Assembly (NCBI GenBank): GCA_917880885.1
Contig: OU862909.1
Location: 32,920,405 to 32,984,404 of the forward strand
Direction of reading: 5' to 3'
Origin: Limnephilus marmoratus
Lineage: Eukaryota > Arthropoda > Insecta > Trichoptera > Limnephilidae
Length of the DNA stretch: 64,000 bases
The position numbers and the translations under genes were made by a program. Shown one piece after another: positions 1 through 11,660 of this stretch. The notes under the pieces are model-generated. The model saw only the letters and a list, made by a program, of their open reading frames with translations. It was not told where the DNA came from and did not search any database. Every line of letters starts with the position of its first letter. Within the stretch, counting starts at the first letter, position 1.

Positions 1-940
1 CAATTCATTATTTCGGAGTCTACGGGAAGGAATGTTGAACTGGATGAGTTGTAACAAAGCAGGTGTGTCAGTAATACTGTTGATAATTTTGAAAATGCAT
101 ATTAGATCAGAGTCCTTTCTACGTTTTTCTAAAGAGGAAATGTTTAAAGTTTGTTCAATTTCATCATACGAGTATTCTCCTCTTTCAAGTCCTAACCTCC
201 AAGCACTTTGACTGTGACTGGACACCACATCATTCCAGAGACTTTTTCAGAAAAAAACCTTGAAACAATTTAATAAAATATTAAAAATAATTATTATCCT
301 AAATATAAAGAATTTTGAATTCTGAAAGGTTTGGGTCCACTGGGGTACAGTCTACAGCCGTAGATAGCCGTTATAGTTGTACGGATTTTCAGAGGCGTTT
401 CCGTTGAAGATACACCAAGTGCTTAAATAACAACACTCGGCTCACCTATTTGCAAACTCTCCTTGATGTTGCCTATAATCTACACTACAGAACTATATAC
501 TGAACACTGATACTAAGAGGATTTCCGAACACGCTCAATTTGGGAACGTGGGAAATCGCTGACCCCATCTTGCAAATAGAGTTATTTACAGCTAGCAGAT
601 TAATACTAAATTTAAGTCAATAATAAGATTAAGGTATTTATTTACAGGTGAGTCACGAATGAGGCTATCTTCTCATTTTTAATGAAGTCTTCAATATTAC
701 TTAGTAAGTTTCTGTGAGGGAAACAAAATATAGGTATGCTCCAAAATCCAAACCCTCTGACCACTATGTAAATATCGTAAAGGTTTTTGAAAGGCGTCGT
801 ATCATCGAAATAGTTCAGTACGAACGTCAAAATGTCGTAAAATGGTCGTAGATATGGTGAATTGGCGGCCCTTGCTTATTGAATGGTAAACTATTCTAGC
901 ATAATATGATGAAGAGTGTCTTCGAAACACGCAATAATTT
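1..940. other. AT-rich stretch without recognised gene or repeat
   Basis: Stops are frequent in all frames and I see no family match to other parts of the window before about 941. The only longer open frame (minus strand, 642-830) has no recognisable domain. Confidence 0.5.
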
Positions 941-1170
941 CGATGTTCCCGAAGAACAATGTCTGTCCTGCTAAAAATTGAAAATCGTTTTGTTGCCTTA
1001 TTTTAATTTCATTTTGATGATTTAAAAGTCTGTATTTTCGGGATTTTAAATGAAATGCAATATATCAAAACAATACTATATTTCTTGATCTCAAAAATAG
1101 TAAAAATGCAGAAACGAAACTTTAAACAGCTCTACTACAAAACCACAATATCGACATTGTTTTTGGGACC
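941..1170 (+). repeat. Dispersed repeat family D, copy 1 (uninterrupted)
   Basis: This segment, including the block CCCGAAGAACAATGTC, matches 51440-51850 at many points in the same order and orientation. The second copy carries a hairpin insertion (51582-51710) that is missing here, so this copy serves as the empty-site reference. No coding capacity is recognised. Confidence 0.7.
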
Positions 1171-1309
1171 ATCGATTTATATTATAAAAATAATATATGT
1201 CCTACAACACCGTGGTTCTATACAACTATTGAAGGGTTATTCTAGGCAACAAGAAATAGATAAAATTTCTCATAATAGTCGTTATCGAAGTAACATCTTG
1301 AAACGCTAA

Positions 1310-1521
1310 GGTGTTTGTTTCACATAATTTGAACAATTCGTCAAATTTCAAATTTAATATTGAAGTTCCGTAAAAGCCTATTCAAGTTCTGTTATATCCA
1401 AGTACTGCAAAACTACCGGCCCATACTGAAATAATAGCAGAACTTAAATAGAGCTTTAACAGAACTTGAATTTTAACTTTAAAATTTGATGAATTGTTCA
1501 AATTCTGTTCAAAACAACCCG
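1310..1521. mobile_element. MITE-like element with long imperfect terminal inverted repeats
   Basis: The left end (around TTTGAACAATTCGTCAAATT) and the right end (AATTTGATGAATTGTTCAAA) are reverse complements over roughly 60 bp with some mismatches, and the middle is non-coding. A partial second member lies at 15438-15570. The exact ends and target duplication are not resolved, so the superfamily is unassigned. Confidence 0.65.
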
Positions 1522-2337
1522 TCCTGGCAGTAAAGTTGTTGTAATGAAGAGTGTTTCTAGTATAGGGATTGCATGAATGATTTGATCAGTGAGATCATAT
1601 TTAAAACAAGTTAGGTAACTTTTAAAAGCTAATTCAAAAATGTACAGTATTTAAAAAAAACGTGGGCATTTATAAATTGTGGCAATATTCGTATATCATC
1701 CTTTAGATAAGCACGTCATTTATAGGATTTTTTAAAATTATTGATTATCCCTAAAAACCAAAATTAAACAAAATATAATCCTAGAGCAATATTAATCTGT
1801 GTGAGAACAATCTCGCAAAAACCATAAAACTAGGATTATTTTAAAATATTACAAAAAGCAAAGACTAATTTGGTAAAATTTTAATGCGAGACGATTAAAA
1901 TGCTTCTTTTATTATTGCAGTTTAATCTTTCAGAAATTAGAGCTACGGAATTAAAATATCGATGTTTTTAGGAGTGATTGATTTTCCGTAAATAAATAAT
2001 TCATCCTAACCAATGAAATTTCCTGAACAGGTGATGTGTTGGTGACTCCCTAACATAATTGCGTAAATAGAAGTAAGCCATAAAGGGTATTTAGAGCAAG
2101 TACTGTCACCCGACGGTTTAGCGAAAGGGAAACAATGATAATTATAGCGAATTCGATAAGTGATATCGTGACGACGGGAACTACTCGTTGCTCGCCACTG
2201 ATGTTAAATTACGATTGCACATTAAAATCTAACGGTAATTGGCGCACTAATGAAACGCAAACTGATTTTATTGTTTATTAAGATAACGCCGAACCTACTT
2301 ATTGTGATTGCTTTCTAAATTAAGTGGGGTCGACTGT
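1522..2337. other. Unassigned AT-rich stretch
   Basis: No gene, RNA or repeat family is recognised. Around 2090-2270 the sequence is less AT-rich and contains TAATTA-like motifs, but nothing specific can be claimed. Confidence 0.4.
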
Positions 2338-2346
2338 ATAACGTCT

Positions 2347-2711
2347 GGGTCTAGGTAAATTGACCGAATTGCAATTTTTCAAAATCAATTTTTCGAATTC
2401 AATTGTTCGAAATGCAATTTTTCGAACACATATTTTTCGAATATCAATTGGCCGAAACACTAGTTTTTCGAGTTGATATAAGTATGTATACAGTACGTTC
2501 AAGAGTATTGTATTATAGGATGGACATTATCAACTAACTTAACAGTATCTCGTTAGTCATAAGCAAGTGAAATATATATTTTAAAAGTTGATTAAAAAAT
2601 TCGAAAAACATGTCTTTCGGTCAATTACTGTTCGAAAAATTAGTCTTTCGAAAAACTGAAATTCGAACAATTGATTTCGAAAAATTGTATTCGAAAAACA
2701 TGTCTGCTCCC
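2347..2711. mobile_element. Mutator-type MITE made of TTCGAA-centred motifs
   Basis: A 365-bp non-coding element flanked by a perfect 9-bp direct repeat, ATAACGTCT, at 2338-2346 and 2712-2720. The ends begin GGGTC and finish GCTCCC, giving a GGG terminal match, and the arms are inverted copies of each other. Each arm consists of many short CAATTTTTCGAA-like units spaced about every 15-25 bp. A 9-bp target duplication with GGG ends is typical of Mutator-like elements, so the assignment rests on that and not on a transposase. Confidence 0.75.
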
Positions 2712-2720
2712 ATAACGTCT

Positions 2721-3698
2721 AATATCTTAAATCCAGAAACGAATGAATCAATATTAAGAACGATTTTCAAAAAATATTAGACAAATACATATCGGAGATA
2801 ATATGTTTTTATTTTGACAAAATATTGAAGATATTTAAAAGAAGTATCAACGTCATTCACTATAAAACATTGGATTTTTGTGGAGGAAGATCGTTTGGAG
2901 CTATTACATACTATTAGAAAATTGTGCTCTGTAAAGTTCGTAATAATAATTAAACATCGGAGAACTTAACTGAAAATGGAGTTCTACAAAATAAACCCAA
3001 AACAATGTATTCATCTAGGATTTTCTACAAAAATACAAGTAACGAGTTACGACTAGGAACCATATCACTGATTCAAGAGCTACCAATAACAACATTTATA
3101 AAATTGTTACAACTTCGATTGAAAGGGCATGTGAAGGAGGTTTATTAATATACGTTTAAAATTGTGGGAGGCCTACAATTAATTAGATAGACGCTACAGA
3201 CGCCACCACATTCCGTGCTGTGAAACGTAGAAAATTAGAAGACAGCAGGTAACTAGAAGAAGTGGAGGCGAAACCTTAAGGACAAGACTCTGAGAATTGT
3301 AGCGCCGATGATGATGATGAAGATTGTAAATTTAATCCCATTAAAATAAAATTGTAACGTTTCTCATCGAAACTTCACACTGCAAAAAAACGGACATGTT
3401 ATGTCGATCTGCACACTTAACCCTTTCTCATCCGGAGTAATTTAAAAAAAAATACACACAATTTTAAGAATTATTTACAAAGTAAGTACCTACTAACCGT
3501 ATTAATTTGCGGCTTTTTTAAATGATTTAGTGAACCTTCTCTGGCAACGCAACTTTTTCCGTTCGCTTGGGCCCGCTGCAAACGCACTTCGTGACATAAA
3601 CGGCGCCGCGGCGGTGTTGGGACATTTCGGAATTCTGCGATCCTCTCTGTTGCCATAAAATTCACAAGGTATTTATTTTTATTAAATTTATTTTGTTA
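2721..3698. other. Mostly unassigned; possible LINE tail near 3150-3325
   Basis: No intact gene. The part at 3150-3325 (TGGGAGGCCTAC, then a short GATGATGATGATG run) looks like the 3' end of an RTE-type non-LTR retrotransposon, which often ends in a simple trinucleotide tail. The match is weak. The rest is AT-rich without recognised content. Confidence 0.3.
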
Positions 3699-4642
3699 GA
3701 GGAGATGTACCGAATATGGAATAGCTTAGGTAAAAAAAATCTAATTAATTATAATTGAATCGTTTATTAAGTATTATACATTGAAATCTTTGGAAATATT
3801 GTTACGGAACTTAAAATGTCAACGAAATGTGAAAAGAAATACACAAACGTCTTCATTTTCAACGAAAGGTAAAACAATAGAAAAAACCGATGTCAAAAAA
3901 AGTGATCCTATTATGGGATACACTGATTTTTTAAAATTTTGAATGCAATAATTACAAAAAAACAATATTCTCGGTTCCCGAACACTCAAAATGGCATCAA
4001 TGGCAGCAGGCTAAACGTTAGATCCACTCTTCGCCTCTGATATCCCACGGTCTTCGATTTTACAGCTTCCATGACTTTTATATATTTTTTTATCCCACGT
4101 CTTCCGTTGTTTCTTCTACGACATTGTTTCACACTGTTTCGACTACGACAGGCCAAAATACAACCTGGAATAGCAAAAAGAAATTTAGTTCTACTAGAAT
4201 TCCATTTTGGAAACACTCTTCCTAATATGACATAGTATTCCATATTAGGGTCATCAAGAAATCCCATATTAGGAACAAGATCAATACAAACAAATATATT
4301 CGTAGAATAAAATCTACACGAATTTAACTTCAAATTATTATGAAGCCACAAAATTTAAATAATATTATTGTCTATCAGTGAAAGAAAAACAATTTTGTGG
4401 AGAAAAATTTTTGAGAAAAAATTAAGTGAAACTTACGTAAACATATAATCGGTGAGTCACAAAAGCTTAATCACTCTCTCAGGTGAGTGTGGTGTGGTCG
4501 GCGTCAGGACGAGTGCTGACATTCTCAAGGTCGGTCGGTGGGGAATCGGGAAGGCTGGGTTACAGAGGCTGTTCTTACTTAAATTTTGAGAAACACCACC
4601 ATCTCATATTAGGAACGTATGCCATATTCGGTACATCTCCTC
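3699..4642 (-). mobile_element. Tc1/mariner-pogo-like DNA transposon remnant
   Basis: A 944-bp segment is bounded by inverted ends GAGGAGATGTACCGAATATG and its complement (one step of divergence near the inner side), with TA on both sides (3697-3698 and 4643-4644). TA duplications are the rule for Tc1/mariner elements. Inside are several copies of CATATTAGG, a motif related to the inner part of the ends. A broken minus-strand frame (3986-4351) has a pogo-like N-terminal look. Confidence 0.7.
3986..4351 (-). pseudogene. Possible pogo-like transposase N-terminal fragment
   Basis: This 121-codon open frame lies wholly inside the TA-flanked element. Residues around 85-112 (KKYIKVMEAVKSKTVGYQRR) resemble the psq-type helix-turn-helix start of pogo/Tigger transposases, where basic residues are followed by an EAVKSG..GY motif. 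The catalytic DDE core is not present in the 944-bp element, so it is non-autonomous. The upstream two thirds of the frame match nothing I know and may be spurious. The family call is an inference from one short motif. Confidence 0.4.
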
Positions 4643-6549
4643 TACTTGTTTAAAAAATGCACACTCTTACATATTACAAGCAAAATCCAATCAAACGTTT
4701 ATATAATATTATTACATTTACATCTTAACTGCTTTATGACGTTCACTTGCAGTAGTATATTTTTATTTTCTTTTCACTACTTACATTTATTAGGCTAAAT
4801 ATATATAACTGCTACTAACATAATATCTACAAAACACCTCTCTAAAGTCTAAAACACGCAACCCCAGCTGTGGTGGCTCGTAACTTTTGGGTGTGCTAGA
4901 GTGCTAATATTTAAAAAATGGCACATTGATGTTTTTGCAGCCGAATTTTTTTTTTCCCAAACCCAAATAAAATATATGATTAAAAAAAGTTTCTCCTAGT
5001 GAGGTGTCCACTCATTACTACTGAAAGTGATGCACCACGTTGTGTAAAATCCGGGATAGGGGCCGCTAACAATAACCTTCCTGTCGTAGATGGCGATAAG
5101 GTTTAAATTCCCGCCAGTTTTGATTTATTCACGAAAAAAACATCGCAAAAAAGCATGTTTTACTTTATTTTGCGAAGCTCATTCTAAAGAATTTAATTTT
5201 CTACGTTACACAATTAAATCATGACCGAAAGGGGGTTCGTAAGTAGAAGACTTTGAACTTTAATTAGTCTTTATAAGACGCAAACTTTAATTTTTTCTGG
5301 GCTTATAAAAAGACTAACGAGAAAACACTCCATTATTTCGAAGGCAAATATGTGTTCTACTCAAAGATATTCAAATACAAAAGAGATATGATATGGTGTC
5401 CGCGCAACTGTCGGCGGACTACGCCCTAATTAGAGTAGTTTGCATACAAAAATAATTTGTTCATTTCGTTGATTTTTTGAAGATGTGCATGTTCATTGGT
5501 TAACAATATAGTTTGAATACGGAAAGAATTCGTTCATTTAGTTTAACGTTCGTTTGGTTTATTCGTTCTTTCAGTTTATTTGATAATTGGTAAACAATAT
5601 CGGCGACACCCGGAAGCGCGGTCCCACATAGTAAAAACTGCAGATGGCACATCTACTTATATTTCAATATCTTTGGTTCTACTAGTAAGTATTTCATTAA
5701 AGCATCTAAAATGTTTCTAAGCGAAATCACGTGCTTTTCTTTTGCATTGCTTGGTAGTGCATTAGCTGAACCATTTACTACAGTTACTGATTACACTCTA
5801 CTACTGTTCTACATCAGGATCATTTTTGTATTACATGCACTGATTGCACTATTTATCTGTAAACTGTACGTGTGTACGAGCACAGAAATACATATATTTA
5901 ACTATTTAACTCAAAAAACATGTACATAATTTGGACAAGAAGGGGTTAAGTAGGTAGAGAAATGGTGAACGGGATTTTCATTTGCTTATTGCGGAAAGCA
6001 GAGCCGCCTGGGATTAATTACGATATTCGTTTTCTGCTCACCGGCAACTGTAAGCATCTCCTCAATATGCAAATATTTGCATCAGCCTGATACGCAATTT
6101 GCATAATTAAAATTCTCGATATCTTAATGGAGAAACATTAAATAAACGCGTGCGTTATTAACTGCATATGTAAAATCGGCTAATTACAGCACGATGCTAT
6201 TTATATACCTCCATAAATAAGTTATTTATTTATTTATATTATTAATAATAATAATAGTTGGATAACTTGTAGAGCGCCGTTTTAGGGCGCTGATATACGC
6301 CTCTACAGGCATTTACAATGATATACATAATAATTTTCTGGAATAGTTCATCATGAAGTAAAATAATATGCTAATTGAATTATATAGAACCCATGCAGAA
6401 GAAGAGTAGGGTATTATTTATAATATATATTACAAAACATTGATTTATTTGGGGTATGTTATTGTAGCCCGTTTGTAACTATTTTCCGAACAGTTGAACT
6501 CATCTTGAGTTTTATTTTACATTAGCTTTGCATTAGCGCAGAAGGCCGC
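4643..6549. other. Unassigned stretch with a candidate regulatory block near 5960-6210
   Basis: No gene seen. Around 5960-6210 the sequence has TTAATTA, ATGCAAAT-like and TGCATAAT motifs close together and a base composition unlike the transposon remnants around it, which is what insect enhancers of developmental genes often look like. Conservation cannot be tested here. A short A/T simple repeat lies at about 6220-6256. Confidence 0.3.
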
Positions 6550-6660
6550 GAGGAAAACAATTTCCCTCAGAACCTATGTCATCTTTGGGGATGATGTGTG
6601 GAAGCCTTTTTAGAGAAACGGGTGAGAGGAAATTCTGGAAAGGAAAAAGGTATTTTTCGC
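6550..6660 (-). repeat. LINE-A 3' end, fragment
   Basis: The minus strand matches the 3' untranslated end of the non-LTR family better seen at 15640-15965 and 54210-54544 (CCTCC/ACACA..CATCCCCAAAGATGA core, then ATTTTCCTC). It is 5'-truncated and diverged. Confidence 0.6.
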
Positions 6661-8025
6661 ACGTACAAAATTATGTCCCTTCTTTCCGGATTATAAAAAA
6701 TGGTCTGATTTTTCGGATTGAAATGTTCAAATAATCGCCAGGATTTCAAAAATACGATAAAAAAAATACAGAACGTCTTAGAACTTAGAATACTTACCTA
6801 AACCGGAATTTAAAAATATATATATGATGCAAGTGGCCTATTGTAGATCGAGTACCTAATTCTTGTTGGTATTTAGAAAGTAATTAATCCTAATAAGTCA
6901 GGGATGCCTATAATATCTACCACGAATAATTAAAAAAAAGAAGTTATTATGATGAATTAGAATACGTATATTCAATAAACGAATGCAAAGAGAAGGCTTA
7001 GGCATTGATAATGAATTTAAATAAAAAGTAAACGCATTTACAAATAGCATTACCTCTGTTCTTGCCATTGCATTGAATTATGATGATAATTAATGTGCCG
7101 GCAGTAAATCAATTAAACAAATTTAATTGGATTACCTTACAGTGACATTAGCAGAGGCACATATCAGAACAGATTGCCAACAAGGTTCAAATTATCCATT
7201 AATTTACTTGCTTTCCTAATAGCATGGGATAGGAGGTAGAAATCCGTGCAATCACCGCGCTGGACCAGCCGGTTCAGATTAAGAAAAAGGGTCTTCCAAC
7301 TGCAGGATGTTTGAAACACAACCGCGAGAGAAGCTCACCCTTTTGTTGAATGGGCAGGAGTTTCCCGGCGGATTGTTTCAGACCGTAGTAGCAATACACT
7401 AAACGCTCACATGGTTACGTTTTCTTCTCACGGCAAATACACATACAAAGCTCCCGTGTAATCAGGATGAGTGAAATTCATTTCCATGGAGGAGCGAAGT
7501 GAGTGGTTAGTACACAAATACAACACACTACACGGAGGCGCTGGGGTGGGGCAGGTAGGTAGGGGATGGGAGACGAGGGGACGGGGTAGTTGTCCATTAT
7601 GTGTAATAAATTAAGAGCATTGCACACACACACACACGCGACTGTCGGGGATAACCAATACACTCTTACCTGGCGGCGTGGGTACCGGAATCAAAGTATC
7701 GTCAAACGTGTACTCGATGGAGTTTGCAAATGTATTTTTCTTTAACGAAAAACGCGTGGAGTCATTTTAATCTATAAAAATGAACGCACGACATTTAAAG
7801 GCGCCGAGTAAATATCACTCAACTTTATTAAACGCTGATATTGCATTGCTTATCGCCAGTAAGTGCGGTGTTCTGTTCAGGTGACAGAATGTGAGTCAAC
7901 ATTCAACTAGAATGATTGGTAATAAATATTATTAAATCGCAGTATTATTATTATTGTCAGCAATACAATTATTTCAATGTAATTGAATCAATATAATCAA
8001 GTTCCAGATACATACACTAAAGTAC
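6661..8025. other. Unassigned stretch with candidate regulatory block near 7040-7215
   Basis: No gene recognised. At 7040-7215 there are several TAATTAA/TTAATTGG-type motifs in a non-repetitive context. A short CA dinucleotide run lies at about 7620-7637. The open frame on the minus strand over that run (7478-7663) is low-complexity and not credible. Confidence 0.3.
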
Positions 8026-8028
8026 TTA

Positions 8029-8193
8029 GGGAACGTACCCATACTACGTGACACTTTTAGGGGGGGGGGGGGGTCTTCAAAATGTCACGCTCCATACAAA
8101 TGAGCGGCAGGTTGCTAAGGATTTTGGTCACCGGGGGGGGGGGGGGGGGTTAAAAATTGCAAAAAGTTGGTCACGTAGTATGGGTACGTTCCC
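8029..8193 (+). mobile_element. Harbinger-type MITE with two G runs, copy 1
   Basis: A 165-bp element with inverted ends GGGAACGTACCCATACTACG and its complement, flanked by TTA (8026-8028 and 8194-8196). A 3-bp TWA duplication is characteristic of PIF/Harbinger. Two long uninterrupted G runs sit at about 8059-8072 and 8133-8149. A second copy in opposite orientation lies at 54749-54910. There is no coding capacity; open frames across the G runs are artefacts. Confidence 0.85.
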
Positions 8194-8335
8194 TTACCTT
8201 GATATTATTGTTAGATATTGTACATTGATAGTGGTGACACGCTTGCAAATAAACACATTTCAAATGAAGTAAAACAGTAGGAAGTTTAAAAACTTATTGA
8301 ACTGTTATGTACTTTAAAAAAATATTATGTGAACA

Positions 8336-9205
8336 CCGCAGAAGAGTCTCAACTGCTACTAATCGCCTGGAGCCAATGAGACTATGGCATCCCCAATCGG
8401 AGTGCGTTGTGATTTGTGAGGCTGAAGGGAGAGAAAGAAGATAGGAAGTTTGTTATCGATTTCTGTTGAGACAATAATTTTTAGTAAGAATCCATAATTT
8501 CAATCGGTTCGGCCCCATACGGAACGAGAAAATGGCTTCGAAAGTTCGAACCCAAGCCTTGCAATTTGCCCCGTAAGAACTTTTATATTCCTTCATATAC
8601 TATGATTTTTATATTCTTTTATATCTTTACTACTCTTTTTATATCATTTTATACTCATTTTTATTCTTTAATACTATGTTATTTATATGTTTTGATATTA
8701 TTTTAAAATCCTTTATGTTTTCTTACATTATTGCACTATATATTATGTAAAATCGACCACCATAACACGGGCATGAGCCTAGCATGGTGGTCGAAAAATC
8801 CCCAAATGATGTAACCATTCAAAGCAACGAATAAAGAAAATTTAAAAAAGGTGATCTCAATAAATGTTACTTTTTGCAGGTTTTGTCGTTGATTCATGTT
8901 AAGACAGTCTTAGTAAGAATCCAAAATGTTAGTGGGTTTGTACCCAAACTACATGAGAAAACGGCTTTCAGAGTTCGAATTGATTCGAAATGATTCCTGT
9001 TAAGACGATAATTTTTAGTAAGAATCCACAATTTCAGTCGGTTCGGCCCCATAGAGGCTTTGAAAGGTGGGGAAGGCTGTGAATTCCGACCAAAGCTAAA
9101 AAACATTTCAAGAAACGTTTCACTTCTGAATGGTGGTCTTACGTCTTACACCAGAGCGATACTGATAGTACCTTCCACTCTGGGACATGCCACAAATATA
9201 CCTTA
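8336..9205. repeat. Dispersed repeat family B, copy 1
   Basis: The block around ATCGCCTGGAGCCAATGAGA at 8360 and the terminal block around AATGGTGGTCTTAC near 9130 both recur at 10040-10245 in the same order, where the middle is absent. A hairpin CGACCACCAT / ATGGTGGTCG at about 8755-8795 and a following AATAAAG suggest a retroelement 3' region in the middle. The element class is not determined. Confidence 0.55.
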
Positions 9206-9257
9206 TATTATTTTAAATGATTAAACTGTGAAATAACACAATTCAATCAATTTACTT

Positions 9258-9330
9258 GCGCACGCCGAGATTTGAACTCGTGATCTTCAAAATGTTAGTC
9301 GGGAACTTTACACCTCGACCAAAGAGGACG
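9258..9330 (-). repeat. Degenerate tRNA-like sequence
   Basis: On the minus strand a box-A-like TTGGTCGAGG and a box-B-like GAGTTCAAATC are spaced as in a tRNA gene, but the acceptor stem does not pair. It is probably a tRNA-derived SINE head or tRNA pseudogene, not a functional tRNA. Confidence 0.4.
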
Positions 9331-10039
9331 TATTTATGTTAGAATTAGAATTTAGACGGGAATCCGATATGATTCTTATTGTAGATATAGGTAAATTTCA
9401 ATTGACCAAGCATATCTAGCATTTATTAATTAGTAAAATAGAGCTTTGATATGCTGTGGCTTCTGTTTATTGTTATTTACAAGGCACCAATAGAAAATTA
9501 TGAAGTCACGTAGAGTTGGAGTTATTTACGATCAGCGGCGCCGGGTACCAACCAGTTCCAGGCAAGCATAATCTAACAGGAGTTCAGAGAACCGCAGCGG
9601 CCGAAACCTCGATTCAAATAAAGGCCATAAACCAATTCCAAGGCACCGTTCATCATCACAAAGGCCACAGCTAAAAATTGAAAACAAAACCGGGGAAAAC
9701 GTCTAAAGGAGAAGACTTCACCCCTCCTCACACCCGTCCATAAGTAATCTAATTAAGAAGGAAACTTATAATTTTCCTTATTACAACGTGGCTTTAATTG
9801 GATTCGTTAATCAAGGAATTAAACTGCCTCGGGCGAAATACAGTATAATGGACGGTGGAGTTGAGGGTTGGGAAGGGTTGCGGAGGGAGGTAGCAGAGGG
9901 GGCCAGGTGCAGGTGTACTCAACTGTAAGGGAAACTACAATTACGGATTTATAATATTATATAATGATCTCGGATTAAAATATAAACATTCTTTAATTAG
10001 GTCTCTAATGATGCACTCCTTGCAGTTGATTTTATTTTT

Positions 10040-10245
10040 ATGTGAATATTGCACAAGAGCCCTAACTGCTCCCAATCGCCTGGAGCCAATGAGACTATGG
10101 CATATCAAATTGGGGTATGTGGTGAGGATGAACATTGTGGGAAGAGGTCGGAGATGGACAATAGGAAGATGGGGAAGTTCTTGGCTATTCCATGCAACGT
10201 TTTAAATCTAAATGGTGGTCTTACACCAGCGCGATACTTAGAGAA
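10040..10245. repeat. Dispersed repeat family B, copy 2 (internally deleted)
   Basis: It shares both ends with 8336-9205 but lacks most of the middle. Overlapping short open frames here (10008-10288) are shadows of the repeat. Confidence 0.55.
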
Positions 10246-10280
10246 TCTTTCACGTGAACGGATTAATCTACAATGGAAAT

Positions 10281-10535
10281 CTTTTTAATTAAATAAAGAC
10301 AATATTAGCGAAACTCAACCGAAAATCTGGAAACAGAAAAAATACAAAAAGATATTGGCACCTCTAGGACTCAAACCCAGGTTGTTCGGCTTTCCCGGCC
10401 GCGACTCTCCCAACTGAGCTAAAGTTGTCCCCATCCGATTCTCATTTTTAACTGTATCATACTTCGACTAAGAACTATCAACATTATCTTCATTCTCTTA
10501 ACGCATATTTTATTGCCTGCTATCTTTTTATATAT
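10281..10535 (-). mobile_element. tRNA-derived SINE-1, copy 1
   Basis: On the minus strand the box A TAGCTCAGTTGG and box B GGTTTGAGTCC of a pol III promoter are visible at about 10420 and 10375. The body then continues to an ATTAAAT end near 10285. The same head, body and 5' flank occur at 31443-31672, so the unit extends beyond the tRNA part to about 10535. It probably moved by borrowing LINE machinery, as SINEs do. Target duplications were not resolved. Confidence 0.7.
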
Positions 10536-11147
10536 AACACAATATAATAAGCTACTAAATCGAAGACTTCTATCGATAAATACCAAATATAATATCTGTA
10601 AAACATTCACAACCGGTGCTAAGCTACGGCCCTCGAATGCTGGACCCTTCCAAAGAAAATCGAAAGGATATTGGATGAATCAACCAAATAATACTCTTTG
10701 CTGATGTCAAAATCGTATTTTTGGGTAAAAGCAATGGATTCTTTAAGGTTTCATGTGATAGAAGAGGTCAGGACTCTCCAAAGGACTCCACTTACCATGC
10801 TGATGACGACGATATAACACTAAGTTACAAGTCGTCAACATAAATTATTACCAGTAATTCTTAACGGAGTGTTAAAAGTTATAATTTATAACTATAGCCA
10901 TTCAAGCCTATTCAGCAGTAGGTACGCATGGCGTATTGAGCATACGAAGTTAATTAAAAACTTAAACGATTTCTAATTTAAACAATAAAGTATTTTCCCA
11001 TGAGTTACCGCCGACTGAGTTTCCTATAAACAATTGGTCACGAGAATAAGACATTAGACGTGTTTCAAACATCTTTGCATTAGACTCATGTGCTATAGTC
11101 ATTGGATGTGGAGTTTTAACACCTCAGGCCTCCGGCCTATTTTGTCG
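10536..11147. other. Unassigned stretch
   Basis: Nothing firm. The part at 10625-10815 ends with TGATGACGACGAT and could be a worn retroelement tail, but no protein motif supports this. Confidence 0.25.
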
Positions 11148-11660
11148 GAAGGTCAAAATATTTCAGCTTTGCAATAAAATAAATGGAATATTTCTGAACG
11201 CATCTGAAAACTAAAAACTGTTTTTGACAAATTTTACCATTTGTGTGGTGAAATACGCTTTAAAATTTTATAAATCAAAATAAACAATATAGTATTTTTT
11301 TTAAACAAACAAAAAAAAGGTTTAAAAATGGCTCATCCTACGTTTTTTTTAACTGAAATTACTGATAATGAAAAAAAAAATTTTCATGCAAAAATAATTA
11401 ATAAAAAATTCCCAAAGTTTCATAATTTTTTTTTCAAATAGCGGTCGGAAACTTTGGTTTCCTATATGCATGTAGGTGTACATTTTAATTATTTTGCGGT
11501 TAACTTTTAGTTTTGAATATAAAGCGTGGTGTTTTCTCTTTCCAACACCGTGTATACGATATTTCTAACCATGATAGCAAGGGAGACACAACGTTTTTTA
11601 TGAGACCTATATAGGTTGTTCGGAACAAATTAGCTTGAGGGGTTAACTCGATAAATGAAA
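11148..11660. repeat. Dispersed repeat family A, copy 1 (uninterrupted)
   Basis: It matches 43325-44275 over most of its length, including AAGCGTGGTGTTTTCTCTTT at about 11522 and the block AACTGAAATTACTGATAA. The second copy contains a 378-bp MITE that is absent here. Non-coding, class unknown. Confidence 0.75.

Noticed and set aside
8048..8272. Glycine-rich open frame
   Set aside because: It runs across the homopolymer G runs of a non-coding MITE.
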